From assembly GCF_910592395.1 (NCBI RefSeq), contig NC_088317.1, positions 9,364,001 through 9,428,000 on the forward strand: 64,000 nt of DNA, written 5' to 3'. The notes below the pieces were generated by a model. The model searched no databases, was not told the DNA's origin, and saw nothing but the letters and a program-made list of their open reading frames with translations. The position numbers were made by a program, and so were the translations under genes. The stretch comes from Lineus longissimus (lineage: Eukaryota > Nemertea > Pilidiophora > Heteronemertea > Lineidae). This document shows positions 1 to 10,324 of the stretch, one piece after another. The first letter of the stretch is position 1, and the number at the start of each line of letters is the position of its first letter.

Positions 1-2
1 TC

Positions 3-1013
3 TGGTCATCCAGCAATAATAAACTGAAACTCCAGATGTTACTTCACACACAGGCCATAAAGCGTGGAATAGAAACACCATCCACAGTCCATGTTGTGGC
101 AAGTTCTTTTTCAGGTGCATCTGATGGTGCTACATGCAAGGGTGTCATAAATGGCAATTCACCGGAAATACCAGACCTGCGTCCAGAAGTAGAAGAGGCA
201 GATGCTCGTATCATCCCACATGCAATGCATGCAGTCAGAAGTGGAATTCAAGGTATTGTTGTCCTGTCTGGAGACACAGATGTGTTTGTTCTCCTTTTGC
301 ACTACATGGACATTCTCAGTTCTGAAGGTCTAAGAGAACTTTGGATAAGAGCAGGTGTTGGGGATTCAACAAGATACATTCCTGTTCACATACTAGCACC
401 AAGAATTGGGGAAGAACTTTGTTATTTGCTTCCGCTAGTGCATACCTTGACTGACTGCGATTACACGAGCAAAGTGGGGACAAAGCATGCAGCCTTGAAT
501 ACTAATCCATCTGAGTAGCTCAAATATTTTGATTCTGAACCAAGTTGTACTGATGATTTCGCAGCATCCTGTGAGGCATACTTGGTACAAGTGCTAAGAA
601 GGAACACAACCTGCACAACAATAGATCAGTTAAGGGACTACATTTATCATCACAGTAAAGGGGTCTCCTTGGATCAGCTTCCCCCTACCAGCTGTGCAGT
701 AGAACAGCACATCCGTAGAGCCTACAATGCAACATATCAGATGGTGACATTGTTACAACCACATAAGCCCACAGTATTGAGTCCAACTGCCTTTGGCTTA
801 AAGAAAATGGATGATCTTTTGCTGCCAACTAAAGGCCTGAATCCAGTCCCTGAAGGATACACAATCCTCTGCAACTGCAAGAAATGCAGCAATGACAGAT
901 GTGTCTGACACAAAGCTGGACTTCCCTGCATAAGTTTCTGCAAGTGCCAAAGTCTCCAGGGTGAAGAACAGATTGTGCAATGCAAGAATCCATCTGGTTC
1001 AATTTGCGGTTAG
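3..1013 (+). pseudogene. C-terminal fragment of a repetitive PIN/FEN1-like protein family
   Basis: The frame is open from the left edge, so the N-terminus lies outside the window. It contains an acidic-residue series of the kind seen in PIN/FEN1-type nuclease folds: EEADARIIPHA, then SGDTDVFVLLLHY, then LTDCDYTSKVGTK. Downstream is LPPTSCAVEQHIRRAYN and a cysteine-rich tail (CNCKKC, then GLPC, then CKC). As I remember it, this combination recurs in uncharacterised multicopy proteins of cnidarians, molluscs and lancelets. Two in-frame stops (TAG 516-518 and TGA 906-908) break a frame that otherwise runs to TAG 1011-1013, and the cysteine tail continues past the second stop. The piece appears to follow on from the fragment at 27079-28882. 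Nuclease activity is inferred from motif style only, and this copy is dead. Confidence 0.6.
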
Positions 1014-2134
1014 ATTCTCAGACTAACTCACTGTGCATGATGACTGCCTCTGTGCATGAAAACATAATGATAGGGATGGGTAAATGTGCAGGAGTTTGAC
1101 TCTCGGAAACTTCAAAATTTCCACTTCGTTCCTGTAGACCTCTTGGGTTACATGTAGGGATCATTTATTGAACTAACTTGCCTAGATCCACGTCTTTTTT
1201 CATGTAAACCAATTTACCATATTTAAAGTTTATGGTATCTAATCCTAAACATGAGCTGTCCAGCTACTTTGCAAAGGTCCAGTGAGGGTTAATAAAACAT
1301 CTTCAGGAAAGGAAGCATAAAAACAGTCAAATATTGCTCAAGTAATGTATGTGTTGGTAGTATACTGCATGCACAATATACTATAATGCTTGAGTGCATG
1401 ATACCCATTAATGGCATTTTTCAATTGATATAATATAATGTTCTCAGGCATAAAAGGCCCTACAATGCTTATCAAAACAATATAGAGCATCTTTTCTAAC
1501 ATTTCCATGTATTACAAATGTCAAAATAGATGAATCCATGATTTGGCAGGTTATTTTGGAGCAATGGTCAAATTTTCACTTGTACCCGATTTTCGTGACC
1601 TTTTGACCTTTGGTGACCTCATTAATGTACTAATTTGCATAATAATAGAGTACTTCAATACAAACATTTTAAGGGGTATTTTGTTGTTCTGTGATTTATA
1701 CTTTTAAAAAATATAGTGATTTATGTTTCCCCTACCCCTAAATTTTGGTTGCAATAGGGCGTTGATGGGCGTGGCTCATGACGTCATTTTCTCGGTTATT
1801 GCCGGGTTATTAAAAGTCTACCCAAACTTTTTTGATGTGGCGCATGGTGTACTTCAACAATATGAAAAGAAACTTAGGGCACCTCTCATGCACACGGGGA
1901 CCCCCTCAGCCTATGGATCATTACTAAAGAGAGTGGGGTACTTCCCGATGATCTGAGCTAATTTACCTCCTCTGACAACATCAGATACTGGACCTATATC
2001 CAGCTGTGACATCAGCTTTTCAACCTCTTCTAAGTTGACGTCATCTGGGCTACTAGGGGACCCCCTCAGCCTAAGGACTATAAAGGAGAACATGATTTGG
2101 GTTATTGCGACAAAATTAAACACTGTGTTGTTAC
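1014..2134. other. Non-coding spacer with a 17-bp direct repeat
   Basis: AT-rich sequence in which I see no convincing coding region. The word ggggaccccctcagcct occurs at 1896-1912 and again at 2056-2072, each followed by similar bases, so part of the spacer is probably an old local duplication or a remnant of a short repeat element. The stretch ends where Gypsy reverse-transcriptase homology begins. Confidence 0.4.
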
Positions 2135-3229
2135 GTCAGATTAAATACCAGTGAAGGTGCTTTACAGGCAGTCAGGGAATGTTTGGAAGCCCAGTTGAAG
2201 GCAGGTATCATTAGGCCCGGCACTTCACCATATGCAGCTGCTATGGTCGTAGTCAAGAAGCCTTGTGGCAAATTAAGAGCAGTAGGTGATTTTAGAGCGA
2301 TCAATGCTAAGACAGTGCCAGATTCTCATCCCCTGCCACGAATTACTGATGCATTGGAATCTTTGACCGGAGCCAGATATTTCTCCACGCTAGATTTGGC
2401 ACATGGGTTTTTACAGGTTGCCATAGAAGAATCCGACTGCCCGAAAACAGCGTTCACAGCTGGTTCTTCAAGCATTGTATGAATATACAAGGATGCCCAT
2501 GGGTTTATCTCTGGTAGTCCCGCCACCTTTGCACGACTCATGGAGGCCTGCCATGGTGATCAGAATTTCCTCTCCCTTGTAGTATATTTGGATGATATTT
2601 TGATTCACACCACAACCTATGAGGAAATGCTGGAGAGATTGGACCTTGTATTCCAGAGACTAGTAGATTTTAATTTAAAAGTTAAAATCATTATGGTTCA
2701 GCTGTTCCCAGAAAATGCCAAGTTCCTGAGCCACATTGTATCTGCCTCTGGTATATCAACAGATCCTGAAAAAGTGCTTGCCATACAAAACTGGAAAATT
2801 CCCCAGAGTGAGACAGAGTTGCGATCATTTTTAGGGTTGGATTTGTATTACAGAAGTCATGTTCGAGGGTTTGCCAAAATCGCTGCGGCCCTGCATTCCT
2901 TGTTGTCGATGCTTTCAATACCTTGAAGCAGAAATTGACCAATGCTCCAGTGCTGGGGTATCCCGATTTTTTGATCTGCCATTTATTGTGGAAACCGATG
3001 CCAGTTTTGCCGGCCTTGGCGGTGTCTTATCACAAGAACAATCAGGTTAGCAGGTAGTGATAGCATATGCCAGCAGAGGTCTCAAACCCGCAGAATGGAA
3101 CGATATGAATTACAGTTCTATGAAACTGGAACTCCTCGCCCTAAAATGGGCTGTTACTGACAAATTCAGAGAATATTTGCTTGGATCTAAGTTCGTAGTC
3201 CTCCCAGATAACAATCCTTAAGCCTATTT
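2135..3229 (+). pseudogene. Ty3/Gypsy element 1: reverse transcriptase and start of RNase H
   Basis: This is the polymerase part of a Ty3/Gypsy pol polyprotein, which copies element RNA into DNA. In order it shows GIIRPGTSPYAAAMVVVKK, DFRAINAKT, FSTLDLAHGFLQVAI, the catalytic YLDD box near 2587-2598, and the connection domain with SETELRSFLGL. An RNase H start follows, with FIVETDASFAGLGGVLSQ and KLELLALKWAV. A stop at 2480-2482 with a local frame change near the thumb, a further shift near 2925 and later stops make it inactive. Gag and protease are absent on the left, so the copy is 5' truncated. Homology stops at about 3229 within the RNase H word DNNP-AYF and resumes near 5808, so 3230-5803 is an insertion. 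Confidence 0.88.
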
Positions 3230-4176
3230 TAATGGTGTACTTTTCATCAAAAGTATAAATTAACAAGTTATCATTTCTCATAATGTTTTAGGTGAATCTA
3301 TGATATTTCAAACAGGTCAAAACACAAAACTGGTCAGCCATTTCTGAAAACAATGGTTACTGAGGGTTTAACTCTTTCACTATAAGGTGTCATTGTTTTA
3401 ATCAATGGCTGTTCATACAAGTTGGAGACGCTATGTCTGGAAGACCATTCATCATTTCTTGCATTCTCTGGCTTATTTGATTTTGTTCATTGTTGTAGTT
3501 AGGATAATCTAACTCAGCCTAGATTTAAATTAGTTCTTTATTGTTTTGCTGCTAGTAGGTAATATTTGATGTGGTTACCTCATGTATATTTGGTAAACAA
3601 CAACGGCTTCCTGGGACACGAACTATCATGGTCAGATGATACGGCGTTTCTGATTGGCTTGACCTATATCGCATAAGTTTCCAAGGTTGGTTAAGGCCCT
3701 TTCTTATTGGTCAGGATCATCCATATAAGTTAAATGCTTTGGGTCTTGAAGCACTTTAACTTTGAGTGCTGATCAATAATAAATGGAATTATCTAACTTG
3801 GATCTTTATTCACATATTTGCAGGCAAGCCAAACTTATTATATTCTCTACTTGTATCTCATGTTTAGTAGGTTTTAACTTAGTTCTAATATTTGTGTATT
3901 TAGACAACTCAATTTGTTGGATAATTTGGTAACATTGCTTAAAGGCCATATATCAAGGTTTGAAAACATGCTTGATACTCATGAAATATGTTGAGGGTTA
4001 AAAAAACAAGATCCCAGACATTAAAAAATTCTAATAATAAAGTCATTATTTAGTTATTTCAATTTTCAATTTTAAACTATTTGAATTTCCCACCACACAC
4101 AACTTTAGATTAGTTCCACATGTGGCCGCTAGGGATTTTTTGATGACGTAGATCAGGTCAGTCAGAACAAAGCAAG

Positions 4177-4329
4177 ATGGCTTCCGCATACAGTTCAGAG
4201 AGTGAGAGCAGTGAATTTGAAGATGTTTTGGTCGATACAGAAGGATATTTAAACGTTGAGCCGTACATATTCGAGCCATTAATATCACGAGATCATAATG
4301 AGAGTGATCATTCGGACGAAAGTGATTAG
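4177..4329 (+). CDS. Short acidic ORF, function unknown
   Basis: A 50-codon ATG-started ORF in a good context (agcaagATGG). It is serine- and acid-rich at both ends (SSESESSEFED and SDHSDESD) around a VEPYIFEPL core. Acidic first exons of this style are common in invertebrate transposon-derived proteins, and I do not recognise this one. It lies inside element X and converges with the THAP exon on the other strand. It may be a first exon, or it may not be expressed at all. Confidence 0.3.
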   Translation: MASAYSSESESSEFEDVLVDTEGYLNVEPYIFEPLISRDHNESDHSDESD

Positions 4330-4859
4330 AATTTGTGGTTAATCAATTTGCATGGCAGACCTGCCGATATAGCAAAGAAGACATTGATAGATGGTTGCAG
4401 ATGCATAACATGTATGATTTTTGAACAGACTAATGTTGCACAATATTGTTTCGCCTCGTCTGTGTTGTATCGCCAGTTATGTCATGACGCTGAACTACTA
4501 TTGAAAAGTGACGGTATTATGCACAATAATCTTGACGTGACGATATAATGCCGTGCAACGTTAGATAGGCCTAGATGTCAGATGACAATAATCTGTCATT
4601 GACAGTGGCTGTCACTGACACTGACCTGTGTCGCTGTCACCTAATGCTATGGCTGGAACACAAGAAGACACTATGCGGCATCACAGGCCCCAATAGGGCC
4701 TACACATTATGTATAACAACCGACCTCAGCAGCCTCGGGGATTAAATGCAATTGACATGGTTGTGTAGCCACTGTACAGTGGATGACATGTGCCATTTGG
4801 GTAGTATGAGTGTTGTGTGCATCAGCAGTGTATAAATCATGAAATAGTGTTCAACTCAC

Positions 4860-5207
4860 TTCTTGATGTTTTTTGGCTAACGAACGTTCCTTTGGAGGCT
4901 GTCGCATGTAAGTGGGGTTGGTCAAATCGAATACAGATGGAACAGCTGTTTTTAACAAGTGGCATTTAATATTCAGTTGGATGCAGATATCCGGCTTCAT
5001 GTGATAATCCGTATCGATAAAGTGATCACTGCAAAGTTTGGCCGAAGGCCCAGGCTTCCAACACTCCAAACGTTTGCACTTCCGAATCCACAGCTTCCTC
5101 CTCTCTCGTTCAACTGGCTTTGGAAATTCATGAAAATGGGTCCCATCCGTCATTCGATTGTTCTTTGTGCTATCCTTGACACAATTCGGAGCCACACAAT
5201 ACACCAT
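4860..5207 (-). CDS. THAP zinc-finger exon of element X
   Basis: The exon starts MVYCVAPNC and carries the C2CH pattern of a THAP DNA-binding domain. The first cysteine pair is CVAPNC, followed by FHEFPK, a conserved tryptophan in RRKLWIRKC, the second pair LCSDHF, and the closing AVPSVF box at about residues 90-95. All canonical THAP landmarks are present within about 95 residues, the family's usual length. After 116 codons the minus strand reads GTGAGT, a consensus 5' splice site, so I end the exon at 4860 in phase 0 rather than at the in-frame stop a few bases on. THAP domains bind DNA in host transcription factors and in P-element and Kolobok transposases. Its place inside an insertion points to the latter. 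No catalytic domain is visible. Confidence 0.72.
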
Positions 5208-5802
5208 AGTGAATGAAACACATTACTTCCAGGTGTGCATAATTAATTAAGGCCCTCCTGCTTTTATGATTGCATGACATGTACAGATGACCTGATCTAC
5301 ATCACAACTTTTGCTGAACCCGCCGCCTGGCTCTAACAAGCCAGTTGCTAGCCTGATCAGGTAATCAAGTTGTCAAACACATAATTGGCTATATCTTCAA
5401 AATGGATGGAGCTAATTGCATTTGGTTTTCTGTATTGTATAAAGTGTTAGGTACACTTTTGAAATCGTCTTACAGCAGAAAATGGCAAAAAACCTTGATA
5501 TATGACATTTAATATCATTCATTGAACATTACTGTTTAATTTAAATGTTGATACAGCACATGCTGCTACAGATATTACTTAGTTTCAGTCAGGTTGTCTG
5601 GTAACCTGACTAGACTATGAGTAATCATGACTTGATATTGAATCTGGGATTCGTGATGCAATTGTAATTATTTGTATTTCATAAACTTATACTTGTGTAA
5701 CGCTTAGATGACTTTAACTTGGAGTGCTGATCAATAATAAATGAAATTATCTAACTTGGATCTTTATTCACATATTTGCAGATTTTGCTAGTCCCCTCTC
5801 TT

Positions 5803-7008
5803 ATAAAACCTATCTTCAGACGGCAAGGTTAGGCGCCACTGAAATTAGATGGGTGGCCCAACTTGATCAGTTTGACTCCTCAGTAAAGTATCGGACCGGA
5901 AGACTAATGCTTCTGCCGACGCATTGAGCAGAATGCATCCTGTACCCAAACTAGATTTCCAAACTATGACAGAGTTCCAGGTAGTTAGTCATCTTGTTGA
6001 GGTCGTGGGGAGTACTCCCCTAGGCGACGATCTAAGAAGAATGTTAACCAAGGAGATGAGTGAGGTAATTCTTGAATCCCATGAAGCCTTTACTCCTAAG
6101 GAGACCGCAGTAGGAACCTTACCCTCCTACTCCTGTGAAGAATTGGCTAAATTGCAAGTATTATATCCAATCATTGGTCAATTCCTTCAGCAATGGGAAA
6201 AGGGTCAAAAACCTAATTTGAAATCGATGAGAACTTTCTCCAAGCCGGTAAAAAGACTGGTCAATAATTGGGATCGTATAGTCCAAGTAGAAGGAGTCCT
6301 GTACAGGCAGGTACAGATAAAGGGTAAAGTCGTTCGGCAAACTTCTCCTTCCCCAAGTCATGAGGGAGTAAGTTTTTGTCCTGTTACAAGACCAAGCTGG
6401 CCACCAAGGAATAGGTAGGACAGAGGAGTTGGTCAGAGCCAGATTCTATTGGTATGGCCTTACTGGCTATGTGGAGGAGAAATGTGCATCCTGTTCCCGT
6501 TGTATCGTTTCCAAGGCACGCCAGAGAGTGAAACCTACCATGGGGCATTTGTTGGCCAGGAAACATTTAGAAGTGTTATCCGTAGATTTCATTATATTGA
6601 GCCATCATCTGATGGCAGAGAAAACGTACTGATTATGACTGACGTGTTCTCTAAATGGACACAGGCTGTTCCCACCAAGGACCAGAAAGCCAAAACAGTG
6701 GCAATGACGTTGGTAAATGAATTGTTTTTCCGTTACGGTATACCTTAACGTATTCACAGCAACCAGGGTCGATGATTTATATAAAAAAATTATACATGAA
6801 CTGTGTAAAATGTACGGAATAACCAAAAGCAAAACCACTCCATACCATCCGGAGGGTAATGTGAGAGGTACAATAGAACAATGCATGACCTATTGCGTAC
6901 CTTATCATCTCATCAAAAGCGTCATTGGCCTAAATTCCTACCAGAATTGGTTTTTGCCTATAATGCCACCCCTCATCAGTCCACGGGACATACTATTATG
7001 GGGGTTAT
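5803..7008 (+). pseudogene. Ty3/Gypsy element 1: RNase H end and integrase
   Basis: This continues the pol frame interrupted at 3229. The RNase H tail (TARLGATEIRWVAQLDQF) is followed by a spacer and then the integrase. The N-terminal HHCC zinc region reads HQGIGRTEELV and CASCSRC. The catalytic core then shows SVDF, LIMTDVFSKWTQAVPTK, the second catalytic position as SNQG (Asn where Asp is expected, about 6758), and a decayed third box (GNVRGTIEQ) where NGQxE is usual. Several frameshifts (near 5905, 6340, 6590 and 6745) and the changed acidic residue show it is inactive. The C-terminal part resumes at 11409, beyond a second insertion complex. Confidence 0.85.
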
Positions 7009-7995
7009 GTGGGGACTAGCAAGATCTGTCAATAGATGTGGATAAGACTCCAGTTAGCGAATTCCATTTATTAACGATCAACATCCAAGTTAAAGTCACG
7101 GTACAATAAGTATGAATTAACTATGCAATATCATATATACATGTACAACTGGTCACAGAATTGATATGAAATCTTGGTTACTTGTGATTTAGTCAAATTA
7201 CCAGACATTTAACCTGACTGAAACTAAGTCAACGCTAGAGAAACATTCACATTCTATATTAATCCCAATTGTCTTTTATGTCACATGAGTGACCTGATAG
7301 AGTTTACAACTTCTTAAACTAACAGAGTGATCCAAATACACACATATTAATGATAATCAATTTAAAACCTACAAACTAAAATATAAAGATATAAAGTTTG
7401 GCTTACCTGTAAATAGATGTGGATAAGACTCCACTTAGCGAATTCCATTTATTAATGATCAACATCCAAGTTAAAGTGCTTCTAACCTCAAGCCTTTAAC
7501 TTGTATAGTGAATCCTGGATTGTGTTGACCAATAAGAAACAGTATTACTAACACCGGAGTCTGAAACGACATAGGTCAAGCCAATCAGAAACGCCAAGCT
7601 TGTGTCCTAGGAAGCGGTTGTTGTTTACCAAATATCCCTCAGGTAACCACATCAAACATTACATCCAGCAGCAAGACAATATGAAACTAATGTAAATCTA
7701 GGCTAAGTTAGTTTATCTGAGTTAAAAACAATGAACAAATCCCTTAAGCCTGAGAAGGCAAGAAGGGATGAATGGCCATCCAGACACAGTGTCTCCAAGT
7801 TGTATACCTAGTCATTGATTAAAACAAAGCCATTTAATGATAGAAGGTTTAAGCCGTTGTTAACCATTGTGCTAAGGGATTAGGATACTTAGTATTGGCT
7901 TTGATATTTGATAGCTTCCCATGAAACCTTAAGAAAAATTGATAACAAGTTGATTTTCATTTTTGATGAAAAGTACACCAAAAAAATACACCATA
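7009..7995 (-). mobile_element. Element X, inverted short copy
   Basis: Read on the minus strand, this segment matches both ends of the 3230-5803 element: the 600-base left part (7995 down to about 7400) and the 230-base right part (about 7250 down to 7009, with the ending ttgctagtcccc). Only about 150 bases lie between them, against about 1.75 kb in the forward copy, so it is an internally deleted derivative without the THAP exon. It ends the Gypsy 1 integrase homology on one side and abuts the Gypsy 2 long terminal repeat on the other. With the forward copy it forms an inverted pair around the 1.2-kb integrase segment. Confidence 0.6.
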
Positions 7996-7999
7996 TTGT

Positions 8000-8786
8000 C
8001 ATATCTGACCGATTCTTCTTCTGTGGGCGGGTCTCTACAAGAACCCCTCTAAAATGTAGATTGACTTAATAAACACAAATGTCTGAATATAATAACTTTG
8101 TTCACACAAACTGCCTCCAGATGCGATCCTGCATCCACGGCAAACCATTTACAACTCTCCCGCACGTACTACACGTGCTACAATTAACAAACAAACCAAT
8201 GTCACCTGCGTCTCGGCCAGTCAGGACGCGAGGACAACAGATGGCGCGACGTTACGACAAAATATAAACGTTGATGCGAGGTGATGAACAGCCGTAAAAT
8301 ATGATTGAGAAAACCGATGTTTAAACTATAAAGAAAGGGAAATATAATGAAATGAACACACAGGTTTGATTCTGCATTGCAACACGAATCAAACCTGATG
8401 CTTAGTTTAGAAAGAGCTTAAGGAGGAAGGTCGTAATCATCGACGGAAGACGGGGCAAAAGGCCGAATTTCGGCGAAAATACACAGTGAAATATACACGC
8501 AGAAACCGCCCTACAAGAAAGCTCTGAATCATAAATACGACGACGGAAATACTTATACATTATACCAAAACCTAATCAGAGGGTACAAATACATATCTCC
8601 AACAAGTTTCCATAACTATACTTATTTCAAACCGTAGTTAACAGAGAAAATAGAAGTGCGTCTGCACAGTTTACTTACATAAATTATCTCCCGGAAGAAT
8701 TGCTTCCAAATATGGGCAAACGTCGCCATGACGACAGAAACAACTGGTTTTCCCCGGAATAGGCGTGGCACTCTGGCATTACAACA
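8000..8786 (-). repeat. Probable 3' long terminal repeat of Gypsy element 2
   Basis: On the minus strand a purine-rich tract (AAGTGGGGAGC, 8797-8787) is followed directly by TGTTGTAATG, the usual polypurine-tract to LTR junction, so the right boundary at 8786 is well supported. The left boundary is an estimate: the repeat should end in CA on the minus strand, and the nearest fits lie between about 8000 and 8025 (for example CGCCCACA). No second copy is in the window because the element is truncated at 11408. This explains the gene-free stretch up to the ORFs starting at 9152. Confidence 0.55.
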
Positions 8787-9151
8787 GCTCCCCACTTAAA
8801 ACTAGTGCGTACCATCGCACGATAAGACTTTCACAATATAGATACAAAACAAAATCATCCCCCATTACTGCTGATGGCACAAAACTTATCCAAACTGTCA
8901 CATCTCCTGAGTCTACTAACCACAGATATTAACAACTATTTACAATACTGACGTTTCCCCTCTAAGAGCTCAACCATAAAAATATTTTACATGAACGTGA
9001 AAAATACAAGTCCAATTCTCTAAACCTTTGAAACTCTGTTAGTCCCCTTCAAATGTAACAGTCCAACCTTAACCATTAAAGTAACAACAACGACAGGTTG
9101 CATATAAAGTACGAACAACAATCCCGAATGCAAGCTGCTTCCTTTAAAAGT

Positions 9152-9987
9152 CTAACGCTGGATAGTTCCCGGCGGATAGGTGATGGTCTCTTCCATTCTG
9201 AGTCCGTCTGGCCAAACCCAGACACGTGAGGTTTTAAGTACTGTTTCTCCTGTTGGTCGGGTAGGGCGTACAGGAACCTCCGGTTTTGACAATGCTTGGA
9301 CTGCTACTGGCATGACTGGCGTTACATTCTCCTTATCTTCATCCGGCGACTCGGTTTCTCCGACTCTCATTTCGTCCTCGCTGCTACTACTGCTGCAGCT
9401 ACTACTGCTGCTCAATGACCTTGATTTTGCCCTTCTCTGCGTCAGCGTATTGGGTACGGGATCTACGGCTACGCTTCAGAACGTGCTTCTACCGAAGTTA
9501 TTGATGGTGCCCTGGGTCTGGATCGTGCCCTATCAGATCTCATCGATGCTGGAAAACCATTTTCCTTATACAAAGTAGCGTGCTGCCTCTCATAATGACG
9601 GCGTAGAGTAGTGCGTCGGGTAGTAACGGTGTTGCATTCTGTGCACTTATGTACCGCGGGCTGTTGCGACGGCTGTCTTTCGTTTTCAATGGTCGGTATG
9701 ATGCGGGATACAACTGAATTGATCACGAAGGGCGGCGTCTGGCGTTCCGTTCTCCTGGGTTCGCGCTCTTGAAATGCTTCTCTAGGTTGCGACATGTAAC
9801 TTTCCCGATGTCGCTGACCGCGTGGACTACGAAAGCGATTATAATGACATTCTTGTCTTCAATCGTAGTGATGACGGCTGTTGTTAGGCAAAGGATGGTC
9901 TATGCGCAGATGGTAAGACAAATCGAGCGACAACTGCTCCTGCATATCGTACACTGGTGCTGAAACTCCATCCCGAAATGACGACAT
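9152..9987 (-). pseudogene. Gypsy element 2: extra downstream ORF with a C2H2 zinc finger
   Basis: Three minus-strand coding blocks lie between the Gypsy 2 integrase and its LTR and look like one broken third ORF. The first begins MSSFRDGVSAPVYDMQEQ at 9987 and soon loses frame. The second (9795 down) carries a single C2H2 finger with spacing CTECN...HYERQH at roughly residues 50-75. The third (9415 down) opens with a serine run followed by acidic residues and ends with WVWPDGLRMEETITYPPG. Accessory ORFs after integrase occur in several Gypsy lineages as env-like or nucleic-acid-binding proteins. I see no signal peptide or membrane segment here, so a DNA/RNA-binding role is the better guess. 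Frameshifts disable it. Confidence 0.5.
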
Positions 9988-10324
9988 ACAGACGGTGAGT
10001 CTCAACAGGAGTATCTAAATGAACACCTAAAACCTAAAATCTTCCAGAAACTTCTGGAAAGAGGTTCTTCGATGCTGGCTAATACTAATGGCGCCATTAG
10101 CGTTTGTGCGATCAGTTGTGTAGCAACCACCATCACCCCTTCTTTTTCTTTGTTTTCATGTGTCATCATACTTGTGTTAGCCATATGTCGTTCTATGTTT
10201 CATCATTGTTTTCTTGTATGTCTTTGTGTGTTTTGTTATTTGTCTTTACCTCTATTTCCCAGGTCTTGAATTATGTGCCTTGATATAGTTTTAATCGATC
10301 AAAGTGTATCACCACAGCTTTCGA
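9988..10324 (-). other. Gypsy element 2 spacer between integrase and downstream ORF
   Basis: No coding homology was seen on either strand. It lies between the C-terminal end of the Gypsy 2 integrase frame and the accessory ORF, so it belongs to the element. On the plus strand it is T-rich near 10130-10260, but I could not assign any site. Confidence 0.35.

Larger units (their letters stand above)
3230..5803 (+). mobile_element. Inserted element X, forward copy, encoding a THAP exon
   Basis: This 2.57-kb insertion separates two halves of Gypsy element 1. Its left 600 bases (starting atggtgtacttttcatc) are repeated in reverse complement at 7400-7995. Its right 230 bases (ending ttcacatatttgcag, then a word like ttgctagtcccc) are repeated in reverse complement at about 7009-7250. 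The last 75 bases of the right end also occur inside the left part, ending at 3826. No terminal inverted repeats are obvious between its own ends, so the class is unsettled. The interior holds a minus-strand THAP exon (4860-5207) and a short acidic ORF (4177-4329). THAP domains occur in P-element and Kolobok transposases, so a DNA transposon is the likeliest class, though this is inference. Confidence 0.6.
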
